From: Sphingomonas sp. dw_22
GTDB taxonomy: Bacteria; Pseudomonadota; Alphaproteobacteria; Sphingomonadales; Sphingomonadaceae
DNA: 64,000 bases
Reading direction: 5' to 3'
NCBI RefSeq assembly: GCF_018449795.1
Contig: NZ_JAAVVE010000005.1
Location: 62,001-126,000, forward strand
Position numbers and translations under genes: made by a program. Positions within the stretch are counted from its first letter, which is position 1; each line of letters begins with the position of its first letter. Below, one piece after another: positions 27,496 through 36,474 of the stretch. Below the pieces are notes generated by a model. It did not search any database, was not told the origin of the DNA, and worked only from the letters and a program-made list of their open reading frames with translations.

Positions 27496-27537
27496 ACCTC
27501 TCCTCCCCAGGGACGGTTTGGAACGCAGGAGAGTGCA

Positions 27538-28290
27538 ATGAAGGTGCTGGTGCCGGTCAAGCGGGTGCTTGACTATAACGTGAAGCCCCGCGTGAAGGTG
27601 GACGGGACGGGGGTCGATCTGGCCAACGTCAAGATGAGCATGAACCCGTTCGACGAGATCGCGATCGAGGAAGCGGTGCGCCTGAAGGAAAAGGGCGTCG
27701 CGACCGAGGTCGTGGTGGTGACGATCGGCGTGCCCAAGGCCGAGACCGACGTGCTGCTCACCGCCCGCGCGATGGGCGCGGACCGGGCGATCCTGATCGC
27801 GACCGAGGACGAGGTGGAGCCGCTTGCCGTGGCCAAGCTGCTCGCCAAGGTCGCCGAGGAGGAACAGCCCGGGCTCGTCATCCTGGGCAAGCAGGCGATC
27901 GACGACGACAGCAACCAGACCGGCCAGATGCTGGCGGCGCTGCTCGGCTGGCCGCAGGGCACCTTCGCCTCGAAGGTCGAAATCTCGGGTGATCGCGTCG
28001 CCGTCACCCGCGAAGTCGATGGCGGCCTGGAGACGGTGGACCTCAAGCTCCCCGCGATCGTGACCACCGATCTGCGCCTCAACGAACCGCGCTATGCGAC
28101 GCTTCCCAACATCATGAAGGCCAAGACCAAGCCGGTCGCGAAGAAGACGATCGCGGACTATGGCATCGACGTCACCCCGCGCCTCAAGACGCTGAAGGTG
28201 GTCGAGCCGGCGAAGCGCACCGCCGGCGTCAAGGTCGGCTCGGTCGACGAGCTGGTGGAGAAGCTGAAGAGCCTGGGAGTCGCGAAATGA
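27538..28290 (+). CDS. etfB: Electron transfer flavoprotein subunit beta
   Basis: EtfB with EtfA passes electrons from acyl-CoA and other dehydrogenases to the quinone pool through ETF-QO. The 250-residue protein begins [20 protein letters not shown] and carries [15 protein letters not shown], the [27 protein letters not shown]-binding signature (in part) and [24 protein letters not shown] stands 7 bases before the ATG. The stop overlaps etfA by 4 bases. Confidence 0.97.
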   Translation: MKVLVPVKRVLDYNVKPRVKVDGTGVDLANVKMSMNPFDEIAIEEAVRLKEKGVATEVVVVTIGVPKAETDVLLTARAMGADRAILIATEDEVEPLAVAKLLAKVAEEEQPGLVILGKQAIDDDSNQTGQMLAALLGWPQGTFASKVEISGDRVAVTREVDGGLETVDLKLPAIVTTDLRLNEPRYATLPNIMKAKTKPVAKKTIADYGIDVTPRLKTLKVVEPAKRTAGVKVGSVDELVEKLKSLGVAK

Positions 28291-29216
28291 AGACGCTTGT
28301 CTGGGTCGAGCACGACAACAGCCACGTCAAGGACGCGACGCTCGCTGCGGTGACTGCCGCCGCCAAGCTGGGCGAAGTCCATCTCCTCGTGGCCGGCAGC
28401 GGTTGCGCGGCCGTGGCCGACGAAGCCGCGAAGATCGAGGGCGTCGGTAAGGTCCATCTCGCCGACGATGCGGCCTATGGCCATGCGCTGGCCGAGAATG
28501 TCGCGCCGCTGATCGCGAAGCTGATGGACAGCCATGACGCGGTGCTGTTCCCGGCCACCACCAACGGCAAGAACATCGCCCCGCGCGTCGCCGCTTTGCT
28601 CGACGTGATGCAGATCAGCGATATCCTCAGCGTCGAGGGTCCGGACATTTTCACCCGCCCGATCTACGCCGGCAATGCGATCGCGACCGTCCAGACCAGC
28701 GACAAGAAGCTGGTCATCACCGTGCGCGGCACTGCCTTCGCCAAGGCGGCGACCTCGGGCGGCTCGGGCACGGTCGAAGCGGTGTCGGGCGAAGGCGACA
28801 AGGGCATCTCCAGCTTCGTCGGTGCGGAGATCGCCAAGTCCGAGCGTCCCGAGCTGACCTCGGCCAAGGTGATCGTCTCGGGCGGCCGCGCGCTCCAGAA
28901 CAGCGAGAACTTCCACAGCGTGATCGAGCCGCTCGCCGACAAGCTTGGCGCAGCGGTCGGCGCCTCGCGCGCGGCGGTGGACGCGGGCTATGTCCCGAAC
29001 GACTATCAGGTCGGCCAGACCGGCAAGATCGTCGCCCCCGAAGTCTATATCGCGATCGGCATCTCCGGCGCGATCCAGCATCTGGCGGGCATGAAGGACT
29101 CCAAGACCATCATCGCCATCAACAAGGATGAGGACGCCCCCATCTTCCAGGTCGCCGACATCGGCCTGGTCGGCGACCTCTTCAAGATCGTCCCGGAGCT
29201 CACCGAAAAGCTCTGA
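28287..29216 (+). CDS. etfA: Electron transfer flavoprotein subunit alpha
   Basis: EtfA is the FAD-binding subunit of the electron transfer flavoprotein. The 309-residue protein has the N-terminal domain I and the C-terminal FAD domain with [13 protein letters not shown] and [20 protein letters not shown] signatures near residues 190 and 240. It is translationally coupled to etfB. The next gene starts only two bases after its stop. Confidence 0.97.
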   Translation: MKTLVWVEHDNSHVKDATLAAVTAAAKLGEVHLLVAGSGCAAVADEAAKIEGVGKVHLADDAAYGHALAENVAPLIAKLMDSHDAVLFPATTNGKNIAPRVAALLDVMQISDILSVEGPDIFTRPIYAGNAIATVQTSDKKLVITVRGTAFAKAATSGGSGTVEAVSGEGDKGISSFVGAEIAKSERPELTSAKVIVSGGRALQNSENFHSVIEPLADKLGAAVGASRAAVDAGYVPNDYQVGQTGKIVAPEVYIAIGISGAIQHLAGMKDSKTIIAINKDEDAPIFQVADIGLVGDLFKIVPELTEKL

Positions 29217-29218
29217 GC

Positions 29219-29881
29219 GTGAATCTCACGTTCGAAGAACATGGGGCGGCCCGCCGGTACGGCGCGGCCGCCCCTTTTCTGGATGCGCTCCATGCCGTCG
29301 CGGCCGATCTCCCTGCGGATCGCGCCGGCATCCGCCTCCACGGAATCGCCGCCCTCGCCGATTTGCTTGGACCGCATGCCTTGGGCAGCGAGGCGGGGCG
29401 CCTGCTCGGCCCGAAGGCCCGGCCGGTGCGCGCCATCCTGTTCGACAAGACTCCCGCGACGAATTGGGGGCTCGGCTGGCATCAGGATCGCACCATCGCG
29501 GTTCGAAAGCGCGTGGATGTCCCCGGTTTCGGCCCCTGGTCGATCAAGTCGGGAATGATCCACGTGGAACCACCCTTCGCGGTGATCGAGCGCATGGTGA
29601 CGATCCGCGTCCATCTCGACGCCGTCCCCGATGACAACGCGCCTTTGCTGATCGCGCCGGCCTCGCATCGCCTCGGCCGGATCGCCGAGGCCGATCTCGC
29701 ATCGGTGGTCGAGAAATGCGGCGCCGCCACATGCCTTGCCGAGCCGGGCGACATCTGGGTCTATGCGACTCCGATCGTCCACGCCTCCGCCGCTTCGGAC
29801 CGCGCCGGCCATCGGCGGGTGTTCCAGATCGACTATTCGGCGGACTCGCTTCCGGCGGGTCTCCTGTGGCTGGGCGTCTGA
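29219..29881 (+). CDS. Phytanoyl-CoA dioxygenase (PhyH) family protein
   Basis: This 220-residue protein looks like a non-haem Fe(II)/2-oxoglutarate dioxygenase. It has an HxD pair in GWHQDRT (near residue 87), a distal His in [17 protein letters not shown] (near 187) and a following Arg for 2-oxoglutarate; the ID-SADSLP end fits the PhyH group. The start is GTG at 29219, two bases after the etfA stop. The substrate is unknown. It converges on the AraC-type regulator. Confidence 0.78.
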   Translation: MNLTFEEHGAARRYGAAAPFLDALHAVAADLPADRAGIRLHGIAALADLLGPHALGSEAGRLLGPKARPVRAILFDKTPATNWGLGWHQDRTIAVRKRVDVPGFGPWSIKSGMIHVEPPFAVIERMVTIRVHLDAVPDDNAPLLIAPASHRLGRIAEADLASVVEKCGAATCLAEPGDIWVYATPIVHASAASDRAGHRRVFQIDYSADSLPAGLLWLGV

Positions 29882-29885
29882 CGAT

Positions 29886-30707
29886 TCAGGCCGGCGCGCC
29901 ACGATTGGCGAAGAAGCGCGCCGGGGAAACGCCGAAGGCGCGGCGGAACATCGCGATGAAATTGCTCGGACTGGCATAGCCCACCGCATCGGCGACATCG
30001 CTCACCGGCTGGCCCTGTGCCAGCCGCTCCATCGCCAGCGTCAGCCGCATCTGCTGGCGCCAATGGCTGAAATGCATGCTGGTCTCGGCATGGAAGACGC
30101 GCCGCGCCGTGCGCTCGGACAGCCCGGCCCAGCGCGCCAGTTCCTCCAGCGTATCCTGCCGGTCCGGGCACGCCACCAGCCGCTCGGCGATCCGCAGCGC
30201 GCGCGGATCGCGCGGCATCGGCAAGTGCAGCGGCTGGCGCGGCGCGGCACGGATCTCGTCGAGCATCACTTCGATCAGCCGCGCGCGATCCGGCGTCACA
30301 TCGGCCGGATCGGCCCAGCCCGCGGCGCGCTCCACCAGCGCCCGCAGCAGCGTGCTCGTCCCCATCACGCAGGGTTCCGGGGGCAGGCAGGCGCAAAGAT
30401 CGGGGCGCAGCAGCATGCCCCAGCCGCGCATCGTGCCGCTTATCACGATCCTGTGGTCGAGGTTCGGCGGCATCCAGCCGAGGCGATGGAGCGGGTAGAG
30501 CACGGCTTCGTGCCGCGCCTCGACGCGCAGCAGCCCATTCTCCACGCAGAAGAGCTGGCCGCGCACATGCGAGTGCCAATCGACTTCCATCTGGTGCAGA
30601 TGCATGTCGCCCTCCGGTATTTCCTTGCCCCAGAAGGCGACGAGCGGCGGCCCGTCGGCCACGTCGAACTGCGCGAAGCTTTTGTCCATCGTGTGGCCGA
30701 TCTTCAT
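29886..30707 (-). CDS. AraC family transcriptional regulator
   Basis: This 273-residue regulator has an N-terminal cupin-like sensor ([27 protein letters not shown], in part, near residues 33-60) and a C-terminal pair of helix-turn-helix motifs. The last shows the AraC signature [29 protein letters not shown] (in part, near residues 235-265). The start at 30707 is chosen from homology; the open frame continues far upstream without support. It is divergent from an unknown gene and an exporter, which are its likely targets. Confidence 0.9.
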   Translation of the reverse strand: MKIGHTMDKSFAQFDVADGPPLVAFWGKEIPEGDMHLHQMEVDWHSHVRGQLFCVENGLLRVEARHEAVLYPLHRLGWMPPNLDHRIVISGTMRGWGMLLRPDLCACLPPEPCVMGTSTLLRALVERAAGWADPADVTPDRARLIEVMLDEIRAAPRQPLHLPMPRDPRALRIAERLVACPDRQDTLEELARWAGLSERTARRVFHAETSMHFSHWRQQMRLTLAMERLAQGQPVSDVADAVGYASPSNFIAMFRRAFGVSPARFFANRGAPA

Positions 30708-30777
30708 TATTATTTGTCCTAATACCGTTATCAGGTCAGTTTTCGTCCGTCCTATATCGGCCGCAGGGAGATTCGCA

Positions 30778-31215
30778 ATGTGGCTCGATTCCGATCGTTT
30801 CCGGCTGCACGACGTTGCCGGCTTTCCGCTGGTCTGGACCGGCGCCCCCGTGCGCGACGCCGCGGATGCGCGGCAATGGCAGGCCGAGATGGATGCGCTG
30901 GTGGCGCAGGGCTCGCCTTTCGTGATCCTGCACCGCGTGGACGGCACCGAACCGCATGAGGCGCGCAAGGCGCGGGCGTCCTGGCTCAAGCACAACAAGC
31001 GCCCGCTTGCCCAACTCTGCCTCGCACTGGTGGCGATCGAAGCCGATCCGATCCGCCGCATGGCGCTGAAGGCGCGCGCGGCCATCGCCAACCAGAGCTA
31101 TGGCGTGAAAGCCGCCGTCGCGGCGTCGCCCGAGGAAGGCGAGGATATCGCCTGGGAAATCCTCTTCTGCGCGCCGAGCAACAGCGGTGCGCTGGGCGCT
31201 TTTCCGGCGGAATAG
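30778..31215 (+). CDS. Protein of unknown function, divergent from araC-type gene
   Basis: This 145-residue soluble protein begins MWLDSDRFRLHDVAGFPLVW and contains WQAEMDALVAQGSPFVILHR and ARASWLKHNKRPLAQLCLALVAIE (in part). The pattern of strands and helices is compatible with a small alpha/beta fold of the STAS/SEC14 kind, but I do not recognise the family. The 70-base gap to the divergent regulator must contain promoters for both. An exporter gene follows 45 bases later, so the two may be co-expressed. Confidence 0.8.
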   Translation: MWLDSDRFRLHDVAGFPLVWTGAPVRDAADARQWQAEMDALVAQGSPFVILHRVDGTEPHEARKARASWLKHNKRPLAQLCLALVAIEADPIRRMALKARAAIANQSYGVKAAVAASPEEGEDIAWEILFCAPSNSGALGAFPAE

Positions 31216-31260
31216 ATAATCGCGATTGACGATGCTGCGCCGCAGCACCAACTGCGGCAT

Positions 31261-32451
31261 ATGCATGCACCCCTTCGCCCCACCGCGCCCGTAGGTCTTG
31301 TCCATTTCGCGCTGGCGATGGGCGGGTTTGCGATCGGGACCACCGAATTCGCGACGATGAGCCTGGTGCCCTATTTCTCGGCCGGGCTGCATATCGACGA
31401 GCCGACCGCCGGTCATGCCATCAGCGCCTATGCGCTCGGCGTCGTGGTCGGCGCGCCGCTGCTCGCGGTGGCGTCGGCGAAGCTGCCGCGCCGCACCCTC
31501 CTCATCCTGCTGATGACGGCGTTCGCGCTGTTCAACGGCCTCAGCGCGCTGGCGCCCAGCTATCACTGGATGCTGCTGTTCCGCTTCCTGAGCGGCCTGC
31601 CCCACGGCGCCTATTTCGGCATCGCCGCGCTGGTCGCGGCCTCGCTGGTCCCGGTGGACAGGCGCTCGCAGGCGGTCGGCCGCGTGCTGCTGGGCCTGAC
31701 GATCGCCACGGTGATCGGCGTGCCGCTCGCCAATTGGCTCGGCCAGGCGGTCGGCTGGCGCTGGGGCTTCGCGGTGGTGGCGGTGCTCGCGCTGCTCACC
31801 GTCGCGCTGGTCGCCGCCTTCGCCCCGCACGATCGCCCCCAGGCCGGCGCCAGCCCGTTGCGCGAGCTGGGCGCGCTCGCCAACGGCCAGGTCTGGCTGA
31901 CGCTCGGCATCAGCGCGATTGGTTTCGGCGGGCTGTTCTGCGTCTATACCTATGTCGCCTCGACTCTGCTCGAAGTGACCGGCACGCCCGCGACGACGAT
32001 CCCGATCATCCTCGCCGTGTTCGGCGTGGGAATGACCGCGGGCAACCTCATCGTCCCGAGATTCGCGGATCGCGCGCTGATGCCCACGGGCGCGGTGCTG
32101 CTGCTCGGCAGCGCCGTCTCGCTCGCGCTCTATCCGTTCGCGGCGCCGCATTTCTGGTCGATCTGCCTCGACGTGTTCGCGATCGGCTTCACCGGCGCAT
32201 TGGGCGCTGTGCTCCAGACCCGGCTGATGGACGTCGCGGGCGATGCCCAGGCGCTCGCCGCCGCGCTCAACCACTCTGCGTTCAACACCGCCAATGCGCT
32301 GGGCCCCTGGCTCGGCGGCATCGCGATCGCCGCGGGTTACGGCTGGACGTCCACCGGCTGGGTCGGTTCGCTGCTCGCGCTCGGCGGGCTCGCGCTCTGC
32401 GTCGTGGCGATGCTGAGCGACCGCCGCGGCGCGAAGCGTAGCACCAGATAG
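31261..32451 (+). CDS. MFS transporter, AraJ/YdhP-like
   Basis: This 396-residue inner-membrane protein has 12 predicted helices. The start FALAMGGFAIGTTEFATMSLVP carries the GTTEF motif of the DHA1 AraJ/YdhP group, followed by ISAYALGVVVGAPL (motif A region) and the RFLSGLPHGAYFGIAALVAASL segment (in part). These transporters export sugars, nucleosides or drugs; the substrate is not evident. Its last 115 bases overlap the 3' end of nhaA on the other strand. Confidence 0.9.
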   Translation: MHAPLRPTAPVGLVHFALAMGGFAIGTTEFATMSLVPYFSAGLHIDEPTAGHAISAYALGVVVGAPLLAVASAKLPRRTLLILLMTAFALFNGLSALAPSYHWMLLFRFLSGLPHGAYFGIAALVAASLVPVDRRSQAVGRVLLGLTIATVIGVPLANWLGQAVGWRWGFAVVAVLALLTVALVAAFAPHDRPQAGASPLRELGALANGQVWLTLGISAIGFGGLFCVYTYVASTLLEVTGTPATTIPIILAVFGVGMTAGNLIVPRFADRALMPTGAVLLLGSAVSLALYPFAAPHFWSICLDVFAIGFTGALGAVLQTRLMDVAGDAQALAAALNHSAFNTANALGPWLGGIAIAAGYGWTSTGWVGSLLALGGLALCVVAMLSDRRGAKRSTR

Positions 32452-33605
32452 CCGGCCAGCGCAGACAGGATCGATCCGGCCAGCACGCCGATCTTCACTT
32501 CGTCGACCAGCTCGGGCCGCCCGGGAAAGGCCAGCCCACCGATGAACAGGCTCATCGTGAAGCCGATCCCCGCGAGCAGCGCCACGCCATAGATCTGCGT
32601 CCAGCCCGCTTTGCCCGGCCGCCGGGCGAACCCGGTCTTCACCGCGATCCAGATGCTCCCGAAGATGCCGATCTGCTTGCCCAGGAACAGCCCCAGCGCC
32701 ACGCCGAGCGGCAGCGGCGCCAGCAGCACCCCGGGCGAGACTCCCGTCAGCGACACGCCGGCATTGGCGAACCCGAACAGCGGCACGATCAGATAGGCCG
32801 ACCAGGGATGCAGCCCATGCTCCAGCCGATGCAGCGGCGAACGGTGCTCGTCCTCGCGGATCGGGATCGTCATCGCCGCCGCCACCCCCGCGATCGTCGC
32901 ATGCACGCCGGAGAGGAACACCAGCACCCACAGCAGCACCGCGAGCAGCAGATAGGGCCACAGCCGCACCACCCCCAGCCGATTGAGCAGCAGCATCGCC
33001 GCCAGCACCACTGCCGCTCCGGCCAGCGCCGCCAGGCTGATATGCGCGGTATAGGCCAGCGCGATGATCGCCACCGCGCCCATGTCGTCGACGATCGCCA
33101 CGGTGGTCAGGAACAGCTTGAGGCTCGCCGGTGCCCGGCTGCCGAGCAATGCAAGCACGCCGATCGCGAAGGCGATATCGGTCGCCGCCGGGATCGCCCA
33201 GCCCGCGCCCAGTCCGGGCGACCCTCGCGTCACCGCCAGATAGATCAGCGCCGGCACTATCATCCCCGCCGCCGCCGCGACGAAGGGCAGCCGCCGCCGC
33301 TCCCAGCTCGCAAGCTGCCCGTCGACCAGCTCGCGCTTGATCTCCAGCCCGACGAGCAGGAAGAACAGCGCCATCAGCCCGTCGTTGATCCACAGATGCA
33401 CCGTCATCGGCCCATGGCCGAGCTCCGGCCCGGTCGCGAAATGCAGCGCGGCGAAATAGGCTTCGGACACGCCGGGCAGGTTCGCCGCCAGCATCGCCAG
33501 CGCCGCTGCGGCGATCAGCAGGATGCCGCCCGCCGCCTCGCTCTTCAGGAAATCGCGCAGCACCGATTCGGGCTTGTCACCTGCCTCCGCGCCACCGGCG
33601 CTCAT
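32337..33605 (-). CDS. nhaA: Na+/H+ antiporter NhaA
   Basis: NhaA exchanges sodium for protons across the inner membrane. The 422-residue protein begins with a soluble segment (about 1-20) and carries about 12 helices, with the essential Asp pair in [19 protein letters not shown] near residue 168 and the [20 protein letters not shown] signature. The last 27 residues ([19 protein letters not shown] and onward) are polar and encoded entirely within the antisense overlap with the MFS gene. The start overlaps the lysK stop by 4 bases. Confidence 0.95.
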   Translation of the reverse strand: MSAGGAEAGDKPESVLRDFLKSEAAGGILLIAAAALAMLAANLPGVSEAYFAALHFATGPELGHGPMTVHLWINDGLMALFFLLVGLEIKRELVDGQLASWERRRLPFVAAAAGMIVPALIYLAVTRGSPGLGAGWAIPAATDIAFAIGVLALLGSRAPASLKLFLTTVAIVDDMGAVAIIALAYTAHISLAALAGAAVVLAAMLLLNRLGVVRLWPYLLLAVLLWVLVFLSGVHATIAGVAAAMTIPIREDEHRSPLHRLEHGLHPWSAYLIVPLFGFANAGVSLTGVSPGVLLAPLPLGVALGLFLGKQIGIFGSIWIAVKTGFARRPGKAGWTQIYGVALLAGIGFTMSLFIGGLAFPGRPELVDEVKIGVLAGSILSALAGYLVLRFAPRRSLSIATTQSASPPSASSEPTQPVDVQP

Positions 33606-35182
33606 GCCCGCGCCAAAGCCTCGGCGATCAGCTTCCGCGAGTTCTCGATCCCGTAGAGCGCGATGAAGCTGCCCATGCGCGGCCCCTGCTCCGATCCGAG
33701 CAGCGTCTCGTACAGCGCCTTGAACCAGTCGCGCAGGGTCTCGAACCCGCCGGTCTTGCCGATCTCATAGACGATGTTCTGGATAGCCTCGGCCGGGGTA
33801 TCGGCGGGCAGCGTCGCCAGCTCGGCATCGAGCCGCTGCAACGCCTCGATCTCGACACCCGCCGGCGCCCGCTTCTTCAGCGTCGGCGCCACGAAATCGC
33901 GGGCATAGGCCAGCGCATAGCCGATCAACCGATCGAGCGCCGGATGCTTCTCGGGCGTCGCGTCGGGCAGATAGTTGGCGAGATAGCCCCACACCTGTTC
34001 CTTGGTCGCATTGCCCATCACGCCGACCAGGTTGAGCAGCAGCCCGAACGTGACCGGCAGCGCTTCCTCGGGCGGCGGCCCGTTATGGACATGGTGCACC
34101 GGATTGCCGAGCTTCTGCTCGATCGGCTGGCCCGAATAATTGGCGCGGAACTGCCAATATTCGTCGATCGCGCGCGGGATCACCCCCAGATGGAGCTGCT
34201 TGGCCTTTTTCGGCTCGCGATAGGCGTAGAAGGCGATGCTCTCCTCCGGCCCATAGGTCAGCCATTGCTCCAGGCTCAGCCCATTGCCTTTGGACTTGGA
34301 GATCTTCTCGCCCTTCTCGTCGAGGAACATCTCATAATTGAAGCCCTCGGGCGGCCGCCCGCCCAGCACCCGCACGATCTTGGACGACTGGACGACCGAA
34401 TCGATCAGATCCTTGCCCGCCATCTCGTAGTCGACGTCGAGCGCCACCCAGCGCATCGCCCAGTCGACCTTCCATTGCAGCTTGGCATGGCCGCCGAGGA
34501 TCGTCTGCTCGATCCGCTCGCCCGCATCGTCGAAGGCGATCAGCCCGGCATCGGCATCCACCACCTCGACCGGCACCTGGAGTACGATCCCCGACTTGGG
34601 GCTGATCGGCAGCACCGGCGAATAGGTCGCGCGGCGCTCGGCGCCGAGCGTTGGCAGCATGACGTCAAGGATCGCCTGGTAATTGCGCAGCACTGCCTTC
34701 AGCGTCGCGTCGAAGCGGCCATCGGCATAATAATCGGTGGACGAGGCGAACTCATACTCGAAGCCGAATTGATCGAGGAACTGCCGCAGCAGCGCATTGT
34801 TGTGCGCGGCGAAGCTTGCATGCGTGCCGAACGGATCGGGAATGCGGCTCAGCGGCTTGCCGAGATGCTCGCGCAGCATCTCCTTGTTCGGCACATTGTC
34901 GGGCACTTTCCGCAGCCCGTCCATGTCGTCGCTGAACGCGATCAGGCGGGTGGGCACGTCCGAAAGCGTCTCGAACGCGCGCCGCACCATCGTCGTGCGC
35001 AGCACTTCGTTGAACGTGCCGATATGCGGCAGGCCCGAGGGACCATAGCCGGTCTCGAACAGCACATGGCCTTTCGCGGGCGCGCCGTCCGGATAGCGCT
35101 TCAGCAGCTTGCGGGCCTCTTCAAAGGGCCAGGCCTTGGAGTCGAGCGCGGCGGCGCGCAGTTCGGGAGCGATGTCGGTCAT
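33602..35182 (-). CDS. lysK: Lysine--tRNA ligase, class I
   Basis: This is the archaeal-type class I lysyl-tRNA synthetase, common in alphaproteobacteria, not the class II LysS. The 526-residue protein has the HIGH-like motif [10 protein letters not shown] near residue 48, the KISKSKGNG motif near residue 295 and the C-terminal helical anticodon-binding bundle. It is the first gene of lysK-nhaA. The divergent secreted-protein gene starts 153 bases away. Confidence 0.96.
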   Translation of the reverse strand: MTDIAPELRAAALDSKAWPFEEARKLLKRYPDGAPAKGHVLFETGYGPSGLPHIGTFNEVLRTTMVRRAFETLSDVPTRLIAFSDDMDGLRKVPDNVPNKEMLREHLGKPLSRIPDPFGTHASFAAHNNALLRQFLDQFGFEYEFASSTDYYADGRFDATLKAVLRNYQAILDVMLPTLGAERRATYSPVLPISPKSGIVLQVPVEVVDADAGLIAFDDAGERIEQTILGGHAKLQWKVDWAMRWVALDVDYEMAGKDLIDSVVQSSKIVRVLGGRPPEGFNYEMFLDEKGEKISKSKGNGLSLEQWLTYGPEESIAFYAYREPKKAKQLHLGVIPRAIDEYWQFRANYSGQPIEQKLGNPVHHVHNGPPPEEALPVTFGLLLNLVGVMGNATKEQVWGYLANYLPDATPEKHPALDRLIGYALAYARDFVAPTLKKRAPAGVEIEALQRLDAELATLPADTPAEAIQNIVYEIGKTGGFETLRDWFKALYETLLGSEQGPRMGSFIALYGIENSRKLIAEALARA

Positions 35183-35334
35183 GATCCCGCGCGTCTAGCG
35201 AAGAGTGGCGGAGGGGGCCAGCGTTGCGGGGAAATGTCTGCTTGTGGTGGATTGCAGCCATTCCGCTACGCGGCACATGGTTGCCCCGTTTCCGTTCATT
35301 TTACGGTCCGGTCTATCCGGTCTATAAGGCAGGG

Positions 35335-35721
35335 ATGACCTGTTCGACCTCACCGCACTTTCGTGGCCTCCCGATCGCGCTTGCCCTTGTTGCGGGAGCT
35401 TCCTGCTGGTCGACCGCGTCCTTCGCGCAATCGACACCGGCGCCGACGACACAGCCCATGCTGTCCTCGACCGATACGCGTCGCCTGACGGACGAGCAGC
35501 GACGGGAGATTGTGGACAACAACACCGAGGAAAAGGCCGCTGCCGCCCGCGGCGAACTAGGGGAATCGAGGAGCCTCGAGCGGGGCATCCACGGTGAGAT
35601 CGGCGCCATGATCGGATCGCACGGCACGCGCGGCATCTATGGCACGGCTGAAATTCCCCTTGGCGACAACGCAGGGGCCATAGTGTCGTTCGAAAGCAGC
35701 CGCTTCGGATATCGGCGTTAG
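35335..35721 (+). CDS. Small exported protein of unknown function
   Basis: This 128-residue protein has a signal peptide (about 1-32, cleavage near ASFAQS). The acidic and charged mature part contains LTDEQRREIVDNNTEEKAAAARGELG (in part) and a C-terminal Gly-rich beta region IHGEIGAMIGSHGTRGIYGTAEIPLG (in part). Similar short periplasmic proteins occur in sphingomonads, but no function is known to me. I chose the ATG at 35335 because it gives a proper signal peptide. Confidence 0.72.
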   Translation: MTCSTSPHFRGLPIALALVAGASCWSTASFAQSTPAPTTQPMLSSTDTRRLTDEQRREIVDNNTEEKAAAARGELGESRSLERGIHGEIGAMIGSHGTRGIYGTAEIPLGDNAGAIVSFESSRFGYRR

Positions 35722-35916
35722 CGTTTAATCCCGCCGTCCCGACCCACGACACCCAGGATCTGCTCAATGAGTACGGTTCGTGTACCGTCTCCAAGGTACT
35801 GCTTCTCGTGGCGCTGCAAACGCCAACGCAAGCAGGGTCAGTTGCCACATCACTCCAGCATAATGTCAGTCCAGTTGTCCGCAACTGGGTCGCTAGCCGC
35901 CGCGATCAGGCTCTTC

Positions 35917-35930
35917 CAATGTAGGATTTG
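35917..35930 (+). repeat. CAATGTAGGATTTG element, copy 1
   Basis: This exact 14-base word occurs three times in the window (also 39756 and 56383), always between genes and always in this orientation. Here it stands 19 bases before the ATG of the small HTH gene, preceded by TTC as in copy 3. It could be a binding site for that protein, part of its promoter, or the end of a dispersed repeat. Confidence 0.8.
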
Positions 35931-35949
35931 ATTTCGCATAGACTTGTCG

Positions 35950-36378
35950 ATGCACGAGGCGACGCTTCCCGATCCATCGGAAGACGAGGATGACCTCCCC
36001 GCCTTCACCCCCGTCCCATTGGCGCGCAGCCGACACGATGGCTGGACGCCCGAGCGCCAGCGCGGCTTCATTGCCGCGCTTGCCGAAACCGGCCTTGTCG
36101 CAAGGGCGGCGCAGTCGGTCGGGATGGGTGCAAGGTCGGCTTATGTCCTGCGCCGCAGGCCGGGCGCGGAAAGCTTCGCCATCGCCTGGGATATGGTGGC
36201 GGACGAGGCGCGCGAGCGCGCGCTCGCTTATATGATGGAGCACGTCATCAATGGCGCGACACGGCCACGCTTCTATCGCGGCAAGTTCGTCGGCACGGTG
36301 CATGGTGTCGAGAACCGGATGGCGATGGCAGCGCTGCGGGTGATGGATGTGTTCCCGCCGGGCTCCCGCGGGCGGTGA
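35950..36378 (+). CDS. Small helix-turn-helix protein of unknown function
   Basis: This 142-residue protein has an acidic N terminus (EDEDD, residues about 12-16), then RHDGWTPERQRGFIAALAET and GLVARAAQSVGMGARSAYVLRRRP. The latter is a helix-turn-helix of the kind seen in phage terminase small subunits and transposase-like DNA-binding proteins. The C-terminal half has YMMEHVINGATRPRFYRGK and VENRMAMAALRVMD. I know similar short proteins from sphingomonads, often multicopy, without assigned role. It lies between the CAATGTAGGATTTG word and the GTGCAC hairpin. A TTG two codons upstream is an alternative start; no strong ribosome-binding site is visible. Confidence 0.72.
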   Translation: MHEATLPDPSEDEDDLPAFTPVPLARSRHDGWTPERQRGFIAALAETGLVARAAQSVGMGARSAYVLRRRPGAESFAIAWDMVADEARERALAYMMEHVINGATRPRFYRGKFVGTVHGVENRMAMAALRVMDVFPPGSRGR

Positions 36379-36423
36379 ACGGCAAAGTGCACGAATACAG
36401 CGCGAGTCCGCGCACTTTGCCGT
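36379..36423. repeat. ACGGCAAAGTGC hairpin element, copy 1
   Basis: A perfect 12-base stem (36379-36390 with 36412-36423) encloses a 21-base loop beginning ACGAATAC. A related structure with the same loop length and the same AAAGTGCACGAAT and CCGCGCACTTTG edges lies at 56469-56505. A third partial copy, AAAGTGTACGGAAT, follows at 36449. It sits directly after the HTH gene and may act as its terminator or as a DNA-protein site. Confidence 0.75.
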
Positions 36424-36474
36424 CAACCGGGCTGGTCAACCGGAACGAAAAGTGTACGGAATCGCCCTGTGTCG

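Noticed and set aside
29557..29572. TCCACGTGGAACC, a further parS-like word
   Set aside because: Only one half-site (GGAAC) is intact; the left arm lacks GTT. It lies in the PhyH coding region far from the other sites.
30736..33393. Minus-strand open frame of 885 codons
   Set aside because: It crosses three real genes in antisense or a wrong frame and is compositionally typical of a GC-rich shadow. nhaA in another frame is clearly the coding one.
35767..35931. 54-codon open frame ending in the CAATGTAGGATTTG element
   Set aside because: It has no ribosome-binding site, no recognisable motif and no typical codon use. The element merely supplies the stop codon.
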